Source of the DNA: Opisthorchis felineus
Taxonomy: Eukaryota; Platyhelminthes; Trematoda; Opisthorchiida; Opisthorchiidae
Length of the DNA stretch: 64,000 nt
Direction: 5' to 3'
NCBI GenBank assembly: GCA_004794785.1
Contig: SJOL01004394.1
Location: 124,001 to 188,000 of the forward strand
The translations under genes were made by a program, and so were the position numbers. Below the pieces are notes generated by a model. That model did no database searches, was not told where the DNA came from, and was given only the letters and a program-made list of their open reading frames with translations. This document shows, in pieces, positions 38,195 through 49,789 of the stretch. Each line of letters opens with the position of its first letter. The first letter of the stretch is position 1.

Positions 38195-38262
38195 ACTGCA
38201 AGCTAACTGCCAAGCTCGGAGAACAGATCGACTGCCACCTGACCAACATTCAAATGAACGCA
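38195..38262 (-). repeat. dispersed repeat family B, partial
   Basis: Reads GCAAGCTAACTGCCAAGCTC then GGAGAACAGATCGACTGCCA and CCTGACCAACA, the reverse complement of the family B core. Confidence 0.75.
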
Positions 38263-41200
38263 CACGAGCTACCAACTTTCAGACCAGTTGTCAATAATCA
38301 TCCGTGTTTGTACATTCGACCTTGCCCGCATGCATATGTTTGCTATTCTCCAGATTACGTAATGCAAATGTTAGTGTGACATTATTGGTCCACCCAAGCT
38401 TACAGTTGACCCCGTTTCGTACAGTTGACCCCGTTCGCTGCCGAAGAAGCTCAAAAATGTACTCGTGTCGTATCCTCACTATTTACTTACATGAAAAAGG
38501 AGGACCGTGATGGTCAAGAAAAGTGTCCTCACTGGTCCACGGGGGTCGAGCCATTAATTTTAGAACAAGATAGTTATCACTCCAGGCATATTATGTGTCC
38601 ATGTGCATCATCTATGTTTCTGAAAAATTTGAGCTTTGGAAAACACATAGCAGCCGTTCACTTCAGTACACATCCGATGAAATTTTGGGCTATCACTGGG
38701 TTGTTCGTCAACCGTGACAGGCGAAGTAGCGGTAACCACACGAATTTTCTTTGTTCCAATGATCATATCATCACTGATGCTTCTCACTAGGTTTTCCACT
38801 TTCTAATGCTAGTTACGTTCGTCTATTCAACGACGAATGTTAAGGTACGGCCAATAAGTGTGTTCAAACCACTCACAGTAGCCATAGTAGGCGATATATG
38901 AGGAACCGGGAATCACGCCTAACCTTTAAGCTCTTTGGTCAGAAACCGAATAGAGCGGAAGCACATACGATTCGGGGTTTTCACGCATCCCGCTGACATG
39001 TTTGCCACTTTTATGAATATGCACGTTGAAGACTGTGAAGGGTAACCCTGTAATCCATCAGAGAAGAAGGATGTGAAATTTAGGTAACTGGTCTTCAGCC
39101 CATTTGATTAACTGCAATAAATCTTTCACTCACAGGTCAGCAGGTTGCCATAGTGCAGGTCGTCATTAGTGTTCAGTTTTATAAACCTGCACCAGATTCA
39201 AAACAACACATTAATATATGCGTGTGTGGTAGTGTAGTGTACGGGATTTTGGTGCTGTGCCAGCACCGTGTCCAACAACGTTCATTTGGAAGGTAAAAAA
39301 TTGTGCGAAATGCCGAGGAGAGAAGTTAGCCGAATAGCCAGTGGTGCGTAGAAAAAACTTCACTGTGTGGATTTTATCTGTATACTAGTGAATGGCCTCA
39401 AAACTTGGAAAATCAATCGGCAAAGTATTCGGACGCTCGAGTAACGCTACTTGACATGTCAACGAGAAATCCTCTGGTTTCGATAGTACAATAAGGAAAC
39501 CTTATTAAGGAGAGTTGTCTGTGAAAAATATAGTCTGAAATCGATTATTGTGCATATGTCACTTGAAATGACAACGCAGAATCACATCTTTCGGTTAGGA
39601 TACAAACGGGCTGAAGAAAGCAAAACGGTGAGCATCCGAGTTTTTAGTGAGTCTCCCACTGAGTTTTTGTTCCGGCTTTTTAAATCCAGACATGTTGTCC
39701 ATAGGTAACTATTGTTCCTGCTACAGGTCTACTTTGCGTGCCGTAGATTCTTGCGCTTACCTGGTGAAGCAACCTCGTGTTCTAATCATCCAGCTTAACA
39801 AAAGTCAACCAGAATTTAGTGTAAGTGTTCTAACCACTTATTAATAGCTTTACATCAACTTTTGCATGACAAATGACCGGAACGTTATTCATGAAGCATT
39901 CGTCTTCTGGGACAATTTTCAAGACACTTTTGGATACATATGTGAAATACAGATTGGAAACGGGTATGTATTGATCGATATCACTTCAAATGGCCTCATA
40001 TCTGTTGAATATTCCAGTGTGTCCATAGCTTTTAGACTTGGAGCTTCATATGGCAGGAAGTGAACATTACGAAGTCAACCTGCTGTTGTAAAAACTCAGT
40101 CACTACTCCAAAATCTTATGTAGACTGGAAAACCGTATTCTGCGCTTTAGATTACGATAATACCAGAAGGATGACAGAATTCCGAAGCGTGTGGATTTCT
40201 GGACGCCCTACTCAGCATTACAGAACTGCGATTATCCGTGCATATACAGCCCGGCACACCTAAAGAGCTCTATCACACTCAACAACGTTTGAATACCCGC
40301 CAAACAATAACCGGAAAGGAATCGATAGGCTGCTTGCTCTTCTGGCTCAAGTTCAGGGGTACTATAGCTTGGAATGGCTATCCTACCGTGTAAACCTGGC
40401 TAGTTGGACATCACCGAGTTGTCTTTTTTTCTGTTTACTGCGTCCGCACGCTGCTGCAGGTAGTGACTGTAACATGTTGAACTAGTGGTAAACGGGCCTT
40501 ATGCTGATGTGTGAATATACTGACTGATAGCCATACCATAGGGACAGAGGAATTGGTGCTAGTTTTTAATTCAACACACTTGTGTATCCATGTGCTGGGT
40601 GCAAGTACAAAGCGTCGGTAGTTTATCGTATGCAGCCTCAGAAACAGTGTGGTAGAAACCGTCGGAATCACAGTAACTATGTTCAGTATCCCGGCCGTTC
40701 ATGCACTTTTAACCGCTGAATTCACCTTGAGCACCAGTTAGTTATGTCTAACGACCACCATGATTTTACAGCTTTCTGGAACAGAACTGAACAAAGTTCA
40801 TTGTTTACACTCGATTACTCAACATCCTTTGGATTGCTCTCGCAACAATAGATAGTGTTTTAAGCTGTGAGGTTATCTCATTAACGGAATCTGAAGTATG
40901 TATGATTAATTGTCTCCGTGTAGCCGTTCTCAGCCAGGCTAATGGCTGGATGAGGCAGGACACATTAGGGGTATACAAACTCCCCACGTTTGTCTTAACA
41001 TGATCCTATGTTTCACGGTTTGAAAAGTGAACCAACTGGCCCGACGGACTGTGACCACAAGTATACAACTAGCATGTGTGTGCAAGACCGACACGTAGAA
41101 ACATGTCTGATCGATCTGTACTACACCACTGTGAGATATCCAGGGTAGATGAACATTATATTTTAAAGGGTGATGAGAACAATAACAAGTGTGATATTTG

Positions 41201-43350
41201 ACAATCGGACGCATCTAGTTGGGTCAATCAATGTTGAACTACAGTGTGATGTTTGCACCACGACCAGTTGGTTGTGTTCGCCTGGTTCACAGTATTGGTT
41301 GTCAAGTTGAAAATGATGATGATAATTTTTATCGCATTTCGTAGGACAAAGACATTACCTGTTTCGTTTTATACCATCGCACGAATTTTGTCAGCCTAAT
41401 TGGTTTTCCAATTTCCTCATTTATGTAAGTCCTATCGACTTCACCGATTCGCTCCTATGTGAATGTTTGTTCCTCATGAAACGTGTCTCCTCCGTTCAGT
41501 GGAACTGACTACAATACGTGAGATATTAAAATCTATTCCGTATGGCTAGCGGATAAATGGCATGACTAGCTCGACAGTCATGTGACTGTTCCTGATTCAA
41601 TGAGCCAGACTAGATCGTTGATCAAATGAACGACCGGCGTAAGGGCTAAGCATAGTGACTGAGCCCGACTACCATACCCGGCCACAGCACATGGGTAAGG
41701 AGTGCCGTGGCTCATGTTGAAAACGTTGAAAGAGGGAAGCCAAATGAATGTCTAACAGGGCCACCGAATCTCCACCGGTGCGAGTTTATGCGAGTGCAGT
41801 AAACGAACAGCGAATACTAAACAAGCAATTGGAAGTCGCTTCAAAGTCGTATTCCAGAAGTAACTACCCAATTTCATCCGTGGTTAGACAAACGTGTTAA
41901 TAGACTTTTGTTCTACATGTAGGCACTTTCTCGGTTTCACTGAGATCTCAAGCTGGATAACGGAACCTAGTCATTTTGGATCTATTCATACATATTTGGG
42001 ATGGAGTCTGGCTTTTTACAATTCGAACATAAGCCACAACACTACATAATCACATGAGGCGTGACATAGTGAAGAGTGAGTTTCGGGTTCTAGATTGGAC
42101 ATTCTGCTAACTAACTCGCTCTGGTTCCTGGTATGTTTAAAACAGAGATACTGTCGCATCCTCAACATTTCTCGTAGTTGTTCACTAAGTATTACACAGT
42201 GTAGGATAGTAAATGTAAAAGTTTGAAGGCAGTCAGAAGCCATGCTGTTTCGGTTAACCCGTTTTCAATGAACGTTGTATTTAATTTCGTAATTTAGTTG
42301 TCCATATATCATACATACGAAATTTAGTGAGAACAGCTTCCATAAAATCAAAGGCAAGCAAATGCAAAGGTGGCAGACAAGTTACCTTTTACGTGAGTTC
42401 CGTACCCGATTGACTGACAAGATAGTCATAAGGAGCACATCCATGGCTCACTAGACTTAACGTCACCAGAGCGAAAGAAAAAAACACGACGTAGGTCTGT
42501 ATCTTTCTGACATCTAAGTGCTTATGTGAATGTTACTGTCATTCTTGTGACCAAGAACTAAGATGCGACCCTAGAGCGTAGACGCGGTTCACCGAAAATG
42601 GTGTTCATAAATTCGGCAAGATATCTCAAGGGTTACAACCATCGAACGACGGATTATAGCAGATACTTTTCGAGGGACCTTTCCGAGAAGTGGGCACACG
42701 AGAACTGTATACTTTTGCGAGCGATCGAAAACTAAATACGCTATCCCTACTTACGATTAATAAATACCATCGTCGAACACTAGAAATTATAAAGAATAAC
42801 ATAGTCGCGATGTCATTCTGAGTGAACCACGGCCAGTGACGGCGAGTCAGACAAAAATGTGATAGTGCAATGATTTCCGCTAAAGCATCAAACTTGTGGT
42901 TTGGCTAACATTAAAAAATAGATAAGGACCATAGAGACTTTGTGACTTCATCTTTTGTAACCTAAACCAGCAATCTTAATGGTGTGTGATTTTGGAGGAA
43001 TTTACGCATGGTCGAAGGCAAGCGTTGGACCCGGTATCTTCACTGTTAACATAGGAGATGCATCGATTCGAAATTGTGAGTGCATGAAAGTTCAAAATGT
43101 GTCCCACGTATATGTGTTGCTCTTCACACTTCACTACCCAAATGGGCTAAGTCAAATTAGTTACAGAAAAATTTTATACATAGCGAAATATATTTTCTAC
43201 ATCTGGGAGTTCTTGATCCGTCCGAATCAACGGCCTAGCAATCGATGAAAACAACAAGCGCGTTGGTCACTTAGTAAGTGCAACCTGATTTGATGTTTAT
43301 TTTCAGCTTTCATTGCATTCGTTTTCCGTTATATCTGACTGAGTCGCGAA

Positions 43351-43674
43351 TCTGTTACATCTGACTGCTGTTCCCCACTCTAGTGCCTAGTGCCGGAGAA
43401 AGACTCACCCATAAGGAACACAACAGCCTTATTGCGAACAAGCGAGTGCGAGTGCGTGAGTGCGAAAATACAATGCCCTCAAGCTACTTTATTGGAGGGG
43501 CACCGTCTGACCTTGGTCCAATGCTGTCTCGTGCTGTCTAGATTTGATACAAGGCTGTCACGTGCTGCATATTGAGGGGGGCGTTGTCTGACTGGTCAGA
43601 ATCTAGTGGAGTTGAGGGTCTCAGTAGGTTCCGGGCGTTCTGTGGTTACTTTCAGGAACCTGACCTTCCTGATA
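43351..43674 (-). repeat. 3' LTR of the Ty3/gypsy element
   Basis: Shares long blocks with 45439-45616, among them ACAAGGCTGTCACGTGCTGC, GTCTGACTGGTCAG and GTGGAGTTGAGGGTCTC. On the coding (minus) strand it is preceded by a purine-rich AATTGGGAGG (putative polypurine tract) and ends near AACAGA. It is about 146 bases longer than the 5' LTR because of extra sequence at about 43384-43520. Limits are good to a few bases. No target-site duplication was recognised. Confidence 0.82.
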
Positions 43675-43689
43675 CCTCCCAATTTTGAC

Positions 43690-44124
43690 CTTACAACGTA
43701 AGATTGTCGACGCGGACCAAGTTGTAAAGGTTCCACCCGTTTTCTAGCGCGACCGGTACGACGTTTCGGTTGCAGTAATGGATCTGTCTCAGGTACATGT
43801 GAAGCAGTGGCTATAGATGCTGGTCTTGGGAGATCAAAGGTTTCAAGCAGCAGGTTGAGGTCTAGTAAATGTTCTGCCGCCTTTCGGATTGGGCACTCAG
43901 TCGGCCGTAGCTGACTGGCAAGTCGTTTCTATATCAATGATCCCACAAGGACGCTATACATCGCCTGGCCGATACTTTTGAGGACGACTCCAACAGTCCA
44001 TCTTCGGCGCCTTGGGCGATAGTCCCTCCCAAGTACACGGTTTCCATACCAGAATGTTGGCTTCCCTCCTGTCCGTGATGATGAACATAAGTTTCCGATC
44101 GGCAGTGTTGAAAGATGCAAGCAA
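43690..44124 (-). pseudogene. integrase C-terminal tail of the Ty3/gypsy element
   Basis: In the same frame as the protease remnant: WYGNRVLGRDYRPRRRRWTV, GVVLKSIGQAMYSVLVGS, then a stop at a position where the family has Trp, then QLRPTECP. This matches the small C-terminal DNA-binding fold of Ty3/gypsy integrases (W-x-pG-x-V...G-x2-Y-x-V-x-G...QLRP). A basic, proline-rich tail follows to about 43690. The HHCC zinc finger and DDE core that should precede it are absent. Confidence 0.78.
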
Positions 44125-44609
44125 TCGATCCAGTCTACCCCCAGGAGATTAGGCTCACAAGCAGCAAAATAGACAATAATACGATCACGGTGGCCTGATA
44201 TCTACATCTCACAATCGAATTCACCAAGTAATTGAAGCTTACCACCTGAAGCATTTCTGGCGATGTTCATTGTTGTTCCGAATTTTGGTGATCCGATCTT
44301 TCTCCAGGTGCGCCGAGAAACAATCGCAATATCGGAAGCCTTATCGAGCTGCAAGTGAATCGTGCTTCCGTTTATTCTGATCGTAACGTACTTGCGAAGA
44401 GCACTGACCTGGTTATCAAATGTGGCAAGTATTGCGTTAAAGCGGGGTTCTGACCGGCTCTGTATGCTTCGTGACCTCCGGGTTTGACTGCGTCTTCGAC
44501 TAGCTTTTCGCGTCCGGCACTGGCTTTCCTTGTGCCCACATCGATTGTACACTGAACATTTGTGCCTTTTATAGGGACACAATCGCACAAAATGCCATTC
44601 GCCGCATTG
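44125..44609 (-). pseudogene. Gag zinc knuckle and aspartic protease of the Ty3/gypsy element
   Basis: Opens with QCGEWHFVRLCPYKRHKCSV and NRCGHKESQC, the CHCC-style knuckle of CsRn1-group Gag. It continues through a basic linker to an aspartic protease core, TIHLQLDKASDIAIVSRRTW. The catalytic triad is normally D-T/S-G/A. Here the Thr position is Lys, which should abolish activity. A stop at 44202-44204 follows FDCEM, and the frame continues after it as CEPNLLGVDWID, the protease end. The preceding codon, 44610-44612, is a TGA inside the knuckle. Confidence 0.82.
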
Positions 44610-45412
44610 TCAGCATGCTGACGGAGGCTTTTCTCCGTTCGAATTTGCCACCACGGGAGGTTGCCTCGATGTCGTCTTGGCAATGTTGAAAGCAGGGTTG
44701 GATAAGGGTCTCTCCAACATAGCCGTGTCGTGTTTAAGATTCAAAAGGCGCTGGCACTCGTGAGTAATGGACTGCAGCGTTATCTCGAGAGTTTGTTCAA
44801 TCTTGTTCAATAGTCTCGCTCGGATATCACTGTCTGAATGCGACTGAAGACCACATATGAAAATAAGACACTTGAACTGGTCTTCTGTCATGGTAGATAA
44901 CTTGCATTGTTCGCATTCAAGGTTGACTCTACCGGCATAAGTGATGTAGTCTTCGGATTCCTTTTTCACCAGTTTCATACATTGGTAGCGAATATTAAAC
45001 AAGGACGAACGCTCACCGAAAATTGTTGATAGTTGCTGCACGGTTTTATCAGAACTGAGGTCTCGCGTGTTCTTAGGCAGGATAAAGTTGGAGTACCTTG
45101 TGTGTTCCGATGTGCCAAGCTTTCTGAGCAATAAGCGTACTTTCCAGGCATCATCTTTGTGCTTCAGTTCGACTGTGAATAATCTTCGTAACGTTTGAAC
45201 CACTAATCGAAGGTTAGGCCGGCATCAGGGTCATAATGGAACTCCGTAATGCTGTTGACAATCGAGTCGACTGAATTCGCATCTGGAGCGGGATTCGGTG
45301 ATTGAATTTTAAGCTGCTGCGTCAATGTTTCCACCAAACGTAATTACATAGATTTAAACTGATTTTGTTGTTGCAGCAGAATTTCTTTCAACGCTTCAGC
45401 AGTTATTGTCAT
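44610..45412 (-). pseudogene. Gag of the Ty3/gypsy element, disrupted
   Basis: Starts at ATG 45412-45410 (MTITAEALKEILLQQQNQ), 26 bases after the LTR edge. TAA interrupts after FKSM, and TAG interrupts after LTFD just before WFKRYED. A one-base frame change near 45181 moves the frame to LFTVELKHKDDAWKVRLLL. From there about 185 codons stay open, including a capsid-like helical region (RLLLRKLG, LSTIFGERSSLFNIRYQCMK, DQFKCLIFICGLQS). It ends at a TGA, 44612-44610, inside the zinc knuckle. Gag packages element RNA in particles, and this copy could not make an intact one. Confidence 0.82.
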
Positions 45413-45420
45413 GGTTCCGT

Positions 45421-45438
45421 GGGTTCGGGCGTCGCCAA
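45421..45438 (-). promoter_or_regulatory. primer-binding-site candidate of the LTR element
   Basis: Directly inside the 5' LTR the minus strand reads TTGGCGACGCCCGAACCC. Its TGG start and GAC/CC/GA spacing resemble the complement of a tRNA-Trp 3' end, the primer reported for CsRn1-like elements, but the match is imperfect. Confidence 0.5.
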
Positions 45439-45616
45439 TCTGTTATATCTGACTGCTGTTCCCGCTCCTGTCTCGCGCTGTCTGGCTTTGATACAAGGCT
45501 GTCACGTGCTGCATATTGAGGGGGCGTTGTCTGACTGGTCAGCATCTAGTGGAGTTGAGGGTCTCGGTAGATTTAGGGTATCCAGTGGTTACTTTCAGGA
45601 GTCTGACCTTCCTGTT
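45439..45616 (-). repeat. 5' LTR of the Ty3/gypsy element
   Basis: About 178 bases, homologous along most of its length to 43351-43674 but lacking a stretch of about 146 bases present there. On the minus strand it starts near TAACAGGAAGGTCAGACTCC and ends near ATATAACAGA beside the putative primer-binding site. Confidence 0.8.
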
Positions 45617-48600
45617 ATTTTCCGATAACGATGACTACTCAGTCGGTTCCAAGCGTTTTTCAACTGATTATTCACTGCAATCGTTATGCGCGTGTGTCCA
45701 TCCGCACAGATTCACTGGGCAGGCCAGTCAGGAAACGGATGCCAGCTCATCTCATCTGTAGCTGTTCTGGCCGCAATCGCCAGTGAACTTGTTTGATGTA
45801 GTGCAACAATGAGCACTCGCTAATATAGCTTCTAGATTTTTATAACCAATTGGATGAAAGGAAAATTGTGGTTTAAAATTCCTGTGGTATTATTAGTATC
45901 TGAGTACGACAGTAAGTGACACTGGTTCACAGTCATCTCTTGAAGAGCTTCGAGAAGAGCACAGTAAAGTGGTACACGTCAGGCTGAAAAAAATTTAGTT
46001 ATTTTTTCATCACATAATTGTCCGTTAAGTCGCACTACCTATCCTTGGTTCACTCTTATAAAATAGGGGGAAATCTAAACTCATCCTGATTAACAATCAT
46101 TCATCCGGGTAGCCTGTAATGCCAGAAGCATCACTGAGATTAGAAATCCACTAGAACATTAAACACTTGGTTAAGTGCACCGTAACAAATACGTTAATAC
46201 CGTTTCATGCCGGAAAAAACTCCCTGACGTCGCTAGTCAAAAACCGAAAAAGCCCGAGTTTCCCTACATATAAACAGAATAATTCGCACTGTTTTGTGCC
46301 ACCAATGAATCGCCATGTCTGTGTTTTCAATCCATCACCAAAGTTTAGAACTGAGAGTAAACAAACTGATCAGAATTTAGGTGCAACCATCAGTGAGAAG
46401 GCACAGTTGGTGAGATAGCATAATTTGATTTGTACCCTAATCGGATATGATCCCTAATTTGAGTAAATGCAATTTTGAGAGTGAACAGTTCAGCAGATCA
46501 CCTACTTTAGAAACAGTTGTGTCAAACACACTTTCAAACCATTCACAGTAAAAATATGGTTTCTGGACTGACTGTCCTCTGCTCCTTCAAACTAACAGCA
46601 GATTAATGTTTTCATTGTGAGTCGTTAAGTACATCGCGTTTTTTTTGTTTGTTTCCTCGTTGTCCAAAGATTACGTAGGAATAATACATTCTCTTTTCTC
46701 CATATGTATAGGCCCGTCCCCTATTTTCGTGTAAATGGTAGTTAGATTAAAAACCGCTTTTGAAGGTGCACCTTAATCCTTTATAAAATTTCCTTAGAAG
46801 AACAAAAAGGACGTTTTGCGAACGATTCACTTCCATATGGAAATATTCGGGTTATGCCACATCGGAAGTTGCGTGGTGCGATCAGCCGGGTCTCGTTACT
46901 GGCTCCATACAGCAGGGCGGGTAAGCGAAAACAGGCTATTGCTGACGCCTCCTTTCTTTCTTTTTCACACACCTTTTCTCACCCCTCTACCCACCCCATT
47001 AATAACCCTCCCCTTGTAGGTCCAGCACTTAGGACTGATGACTCCGTTCGTCCTACGTCAGTGTTGCAGGCAATATCTGCGCGTCATCCGGCGCCGACAT
47101 CCTCAGGCATCTAGAAATCATCTTCAAGTCTCGACGCCCAGTCTGCCTGGTCACCTTCAACGTCCGCACTCTGAAGCAAGCAGGACAACAAGCTGGTCTT
47201 GCTCTTTCATTGGACTTGCTGGGCATTGATATGTCCTGTTTATCAGGAACAAGAATTCAAGATACAAGCACAGTAGTTGACCTAACCGCCCCATCACCAT
47301 CCACTCTCTTCCGGCTACGCACCTCTGGCGATCCAGAAGCTGCTGTGGCAGGATGTGCAGTGTCGGTATCGTCCTAAGTCACCGGGCGGAAGGATCCTTG
47401 CTTGAACGGATACCCGTTGGTGGTCGCCTGTGTGCGGTTCTTCTGACAACGTCTGTGAAGGAGTCTCACAAGCGGGAATTTGATTGTCATGTCCGCTTAC
47501 GCCCTAACAGACTATAGCTCTGACACCATCAAAGACAAGTTTGATGACACTGAATGCCCCGTTACGGAGAGCTAAAACCTCAGATGTCGTTGTGGTTGCT
47601 GGAGACATGAATGCACAAGTGGGCAGGCTTAGCGCATCTGAGACTCAATTAGGAAGTCGACATGGATTGGCCGCGTTGCGAACAGACAGCGATGAACGGC
47701 TGCTAACTGCAAGCTGTTTTTAATGCAGTGCTAACTTCCGAAATAGCCGTAGTCTTCTGGCCACATGGTTTCCATTAACAGCGTGCCGGCCGCGAACTCA
47801 AACCGATCACAATGCCATCAGTTACCAATGGCGCGGATCAATAACCGACTGCCGGTTGTTTTGGAACACATTTGTGGATTGCGACCACGCGCTCTTCCGG
47901 AGTCGCTCCTCCCTTCGTTTTCCAGGACCACGTTAGGTGCGGAAAAATCGTCTGACAACTGAGAGACTGGCAGATCCGGATGTTAGACAAAGTTATCAGA
48001 ATTGTCTTCTAGAGTTTCTTCCAAATGCTCCGCAATTGGATGTGAATTCATAATGGGAAGAGATCGCCACCTCTTTGCATAGTGCTAGGAGATTCGCCTG
48101 TGGCACGGCGCTACCAGGCTCACCCAACCTGGATATCAGACCAAACAGTGGTACTGGCTAAATCTCGGAGAAGTATCCTAGCCGGTCCCAAACATACCTT
48201 GACCCAACGAATTATCAGAAGTCACTTGAAAGTGAGCGTGCGAGCCAACCTTAAAGTCTGGTAGACACGGAAAGCCAAGGAAATGGAAGAGGTCCAGAAA
48301 GCCGGTAATGTCCGAAGATTATTTCAGTTTATTCATGCTACCGGTCCCCGGAAAACATCTGTGAGCGAAACCATCAAGGATCGGAATGGGTTAACCATAT
48401 TACGTAAAGAAGAACGGCTCGACCGTTCGGCCGAATACTTCGAACAACAGTTATCGTCTGGAGCCCACAGTTAAAGTAGAATCCTGGACGGTGGAAATGG
48501 AAAACCCTACGGCCTCGGAGGTTTATGACTGCATATGTTCTCTCAAGCTCCACCGAGCTTCTGGTCCGTATGACCTCCCACCCGCATCGTTCTAAGATGG

Positions 48601-48965
48601 GGGTGAATTCCTCAGCCAGCACTTGCCTGTACTTAGTTAAAAGAGACCGTCGCAGAAAACTGAGGGGAGTCTGTAATAGTGCGCATTTTCAAAAAAGGGG
48701 CTCGTACTGAGTGCGGTAACCACAGGAGGGTCAGCTGGGCCCCTAGCCTAACAAGACTGTTGGTGTCAATCGTGCTTCGTCGCTTTATGTTGGCGCGTGA
48801 AACACTGACTCAACAGCAGCAAGCAGGATTCCGGCAAACATGTATGAAAGAGATTACGAAAAGTTTGGGTGCTGTCGGTGCTACTCGCCTTCCAGGATAG
48901 GAACCGCGAGATCCCCACTGCTCCTGGTTGGAGACGCTGCAAGATATGTCTGCTAATCGATGTCA

Positions 48966-49163
48966 AAATAAATCAGCTGTCGCACTCTTTCGGTGCCAAA
49001 CTGCCAAGCCACCGGAAGGAAGCACGGGGGCTGGGATACTGCCAGGTTGCCCAAGTCTAGACAGGGGAAGTCGAGAGGCAGAGGTCGGGTTCGAACTACG
49101 GACCTTCCAGTTAGTAAATTCGTGCTCTAACCACTGAGCCATCTCACCCCTAAGCCATCTCGC
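48966..49163 (-). mobile_element. tRNA-derived SINE inserted in the LINE, with 9-base target duplication
   Basis: Flanked by TCGATGTCA at 48957-48965 and 49164-49172. On the minus strand the head reads GGGGTGAGATGGCTCAGTGG (A box TGGCTCAGTGG), then GTCCGTAGTTCGAACCCGAC (B box). The body has TCTAGACTTGGGCAACCTGG and AGCCCCCGTGCTTCCTTCC, and the tail ends ATTTATTTT. This is the best copy of the family in the window. It must be younger than the LINE it interrupts. Confidence 0.9.
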
Positions 49164-49354
49164 TCGATGTCACAGGCGTTCTTGTTGTCACTTTCTATCC
49201 AGATTGCCTGAATCAATGTCTGGAGGTACAGGCACCTCGGAATGATTGTAGTGAGGCAGCACAAAGTCCCTTGCCGATCCACAATAAGGCTTTCCAATAA
49301 AGCATGGCTGCACGGCGGCAAAGCATCAGTGTTGAACACTGACGTCATGCTGTC

Positions 49355-49392
<38 letters not shown>
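49355..49392 (+). repeat. (GAT)n tail of the LINE
   Basis: Pure GAT/ATG trinucleotide run closing the LINE 3' end, as in the copy ending near 15434. Confidence 0.9.
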
Positions 49393-49394
<2 letters not shown>

Positions 49395-49789
49395 CGTGGT
49401 GTACCTCTGTAACCCACTGTCTCATACCGGTTTGTTTCGTTGTAACACCACAGAGAGAGGTCTGAGAAATACAGTCTCTCAGCTTTCTAGGTTTGAGCTA
49501 GGAACACCCAAGGCGAACTGTTCACTAAAAATTTATCCTACCGTCACAGTTCACAAACACCCGACCTCTGACTTATAACCTGTTTATTTTGAAAAGAAGG
49601 CGTTACTTGAGGGCTTCGGTTCTCCCCTTGCTCTGGGTGAGCATCCTGAAATTATCATAAACTTCACAATTTAGAATTGTGCTGCGCCGACCGTCTGGGG
49701 AGAGAGGAATCGCATGTTGATTACTGTGTGTGTTTACATCTAGAAGAAGTTTGATCCACAGTCTGACAAAGTCAGTTGGTGAGGCATTA

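Larger units (their letters stand above)
43351..45616 (-). mobile_element. CsRn1/Kabuki-like Ty3/gypsy LTR retrotransposon, internally deleted
   Basis: Element on the minus strand, lying in the sense direction within the EGFR intron. Order: 5' LTR (45439-45616); primer-binding-site candidate (45421-45438); Gag from ATG at 45412; CHCC-type zinc knuckle; aspartic protease; then an in-frame jump to the C-terminal tail of integrase; polypurine tract; and 3' LTR (43351-43674). The reverse transcriptase, RNase H and integrase catalytic core are missing entirely, so the internal part is about 1.8 kb. Reading-frame damage elsewhere also shows that it cannot move by itself. The family call rests on the knuckle sequence and protease layout known from trematode CsRn1-group elements. 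Confidence 0.85.
46850..49392 (+). mobile_element. LINE (APE-type, RTE-like), central RT deleted, SINE inserted
   Basis: A pyrimidine-rich lead (about 46940-47020) precedes the endonuclease. The first block is VTFNVRTLKQAGQQAGLA (47149 on), then SGTRIQDTS, LRTSGDPEAAVAGCA, DVVVVAGDMNAQVGRLSAS (about 47586-47640) and ERLL. The last endonuclease block, an IDHxAI-like region at about 47800-47870, is damaged. The RT opening follows: LKLHRASGPYDLPPASF at 48541-48592, GGEFLSQ, a damaged NHRGIS block, and QQAGFR near 48820. It then jumps to the C-terminal block EITKSLGAVGATRLPG (48851-48897), so the palm with YADD is missing. A GAT array closes it (49355-49392). The frame is broken many times. LINE endonuclease normally nicks DNA and RT primes there. 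Confidence 0.85.
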
